From positions 1 through 7,528 of the forward strand of contig JAKABK010000075.1 in NCBI GenBank assembly GCA_021796905.1: a DNA stretch of 7,528 nucleotides, written 5' to 3'. The DNA is from Actinomycetes bacterium (lineage in GTDB: Bacteria; Actinomycetota; Acidimicrobiia; Acidimicrobiales; Palsa-688). Made by a program: the position numbers and the translations under genes. The first letter of the stretch is position 1. Each line of letters starts with the position of its first letter. Of this stretch, positions 6,865-7,528 are shown in pieces. Below the pieces are notes generated by a model, which saw only the letters and a list, made by a program, of their open reading frames with translations, was not told where the DNA came from and ran no database searches.

Positions 6865-7528
6865 GGCATCCCCCGGCCGAGCGCCCGGGCGACGACGAGC
6901 GCCTTCTCCCGGGTCGGGAGGGAAACGCGGGTCGAGAAGACCGCGGCCGGGTCGGTGAGGATCCGGGTGAGCAGCCGGCGGTAGATGCCGGCCATCGCCG
7001 CGGTGCACGCCCGGCTGCGCCGGTCGAGCAGCGGTAGCAGTCCGAGCCCGCGCTCGTAGTACCCGGTGGCCCGGGCCCCCTCGAAGCAGACCAGAGCGGC
7101 GAGCGCGTCGGGGGGTCCGGTCAGCTCCGGGTCGCAGCCGAAGCGTTCGAGGTCCTCGGCGGGCAGGTACACCCGACCCATCACGTCACGGTCCTCGACC
7201 ACGTCGCGCAGGATGTTGGTCAGCTGGAGCGCGACCCCGAGGGTGTCGGCGAGCGGTTCGGCGCGCTCGGGGTCCGAGGAGCCGTAGATGCCGAGCGAGA
7301 GCCGCCCGACGGTTCCGGCGACCGCCCGGCAGTAACCGACGAGCTGCTCGAAGGTGGCGTAGCGCGCCCCTCCGAGGTCCATCGCGCACCCCTCGACCAG
7401 CTCGTGGAGGGCGGTCATCGGGATCGGGTACCGGCGGATCGCGTCGGAGAGAGCGACGAGCACCGGGTCGCCGGCCCCGGCGCCCGGGTCGGCCTCGACC
7501 GCCCGGAGATCGGCGTGGATCGCGTCGA
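6861..7528 (-). CDS. hpnD: Presqualene diphosphate synthase HpnD (5' end cut by window edge)
   Basis: This is the C-terminal part of a squalene/phytoene synthase-family protein. The frame stays open to the right edge, giving 221 visible residues; the family usually has about 280-300, so the start and the first Asp-rich motif lie outside. The second Asp-rich motif is NILRDVVED at 7191-7217, followed by the typical GRVYLPAEDLERFG. Upstream, MDLGGARYATFEQLVGYCRAVAG is the family's tyrosine-containing helix region. The late stretch LLPLLDRRSRACTAAMAGIY and the helix after it fit HpnD better than HpnC, and the position directly before hpnE agrees. HpnD joins two FPP molecules into presqualene diphosphate. 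An in-frame GTG at 7463 is not the true start, because family-like sequence continues upstream of it (DAIHADLRAVEADPG). The TGA stop overlaps the hpnE ATG. HpnC or a phytoene synthase remain less likely alternatives. Confidence 0.85.
   Translation of the reverse strand, partial: DAIHADLRAVEADPGAGAGDPVLVALSDAIRRYPIPMTALHELVEGCAMDLGGARYATFEQLVGYCRAVAGTVGRLSLGIYGSSDPERAEPLADTLGVALQLTNILRDVVEDRDVMGRVYLPAEDLERFGCDPELTGPPDALAALVCFEGARATGYYERGLGLLPLLDRRSRACTAAMAGIYRRLLTRILTDPAAVFSTRVSLPTREKALVVARALGRGMP

Overview
The window is one densely packed minus-strand operon for hopanoid biosynthesis. It comes from a GC-rich bacterium, most likely an actinobacterium. The evidence for that is the strong G/C bias at third codon positions, GTG starts, the actinobacterial style of the prenyl synthase (DDLLGIWGDP motif), and a gene order that, from memory, resembles the Streptomyces hopanoid cluster. 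An Acidimicrobiia-like lineage is possible, but the sequence alone does not prove it.

Transcription runs from the right end of the window to the left. The order is: 3' part of a squalene/phytoene synthase-family gene, best read as hpnD (cut by the right edge); hpnE, the squalene-associated FAD enzyme; an all-trans polyprenyl diphosphate synthase; shc, squalene-hopene cyclase; a single long gene joining an HpnG-type nucleoside phosphorylase domain to a complete IspH (LytB) domain; and hpnH, the radical SAM adenosylhopane synthase (cut by the left edge). The first four internal junctions are 4-base stop/start overlaps (ATGA or GTGA). At the fifth, the stop TGA directly abuts the ATG of hpnH. 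No intergenic space remains, so no promoter or terminator is visible; both must lie outside the window.

The genes form a connected pathway. IspH makes IPP/DMAPP, the prenyl synthase extends them to a C15 (or C20) diphosphate, and HpnD with HpnE (plus HpnC, not in the window) turns FPP into squalene. Shc cyclises squalene to hopene, HpnH adds an adenosyl group, and HpnG removes adenine to give the ribosyl side chain.

The pathway itself is well known, and I see no wholly new system. The points worth a second look are the HpnG-IspH fusion, which joins the start and end of the pathway in one polypeptide; a Pro/Gly/Thr-rich insert with an 18-bp tandem repeat inside the prenyl synthase; and that synthase's uncertain product length. 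The long plus-strand open frames are antisense shadows of these genes.
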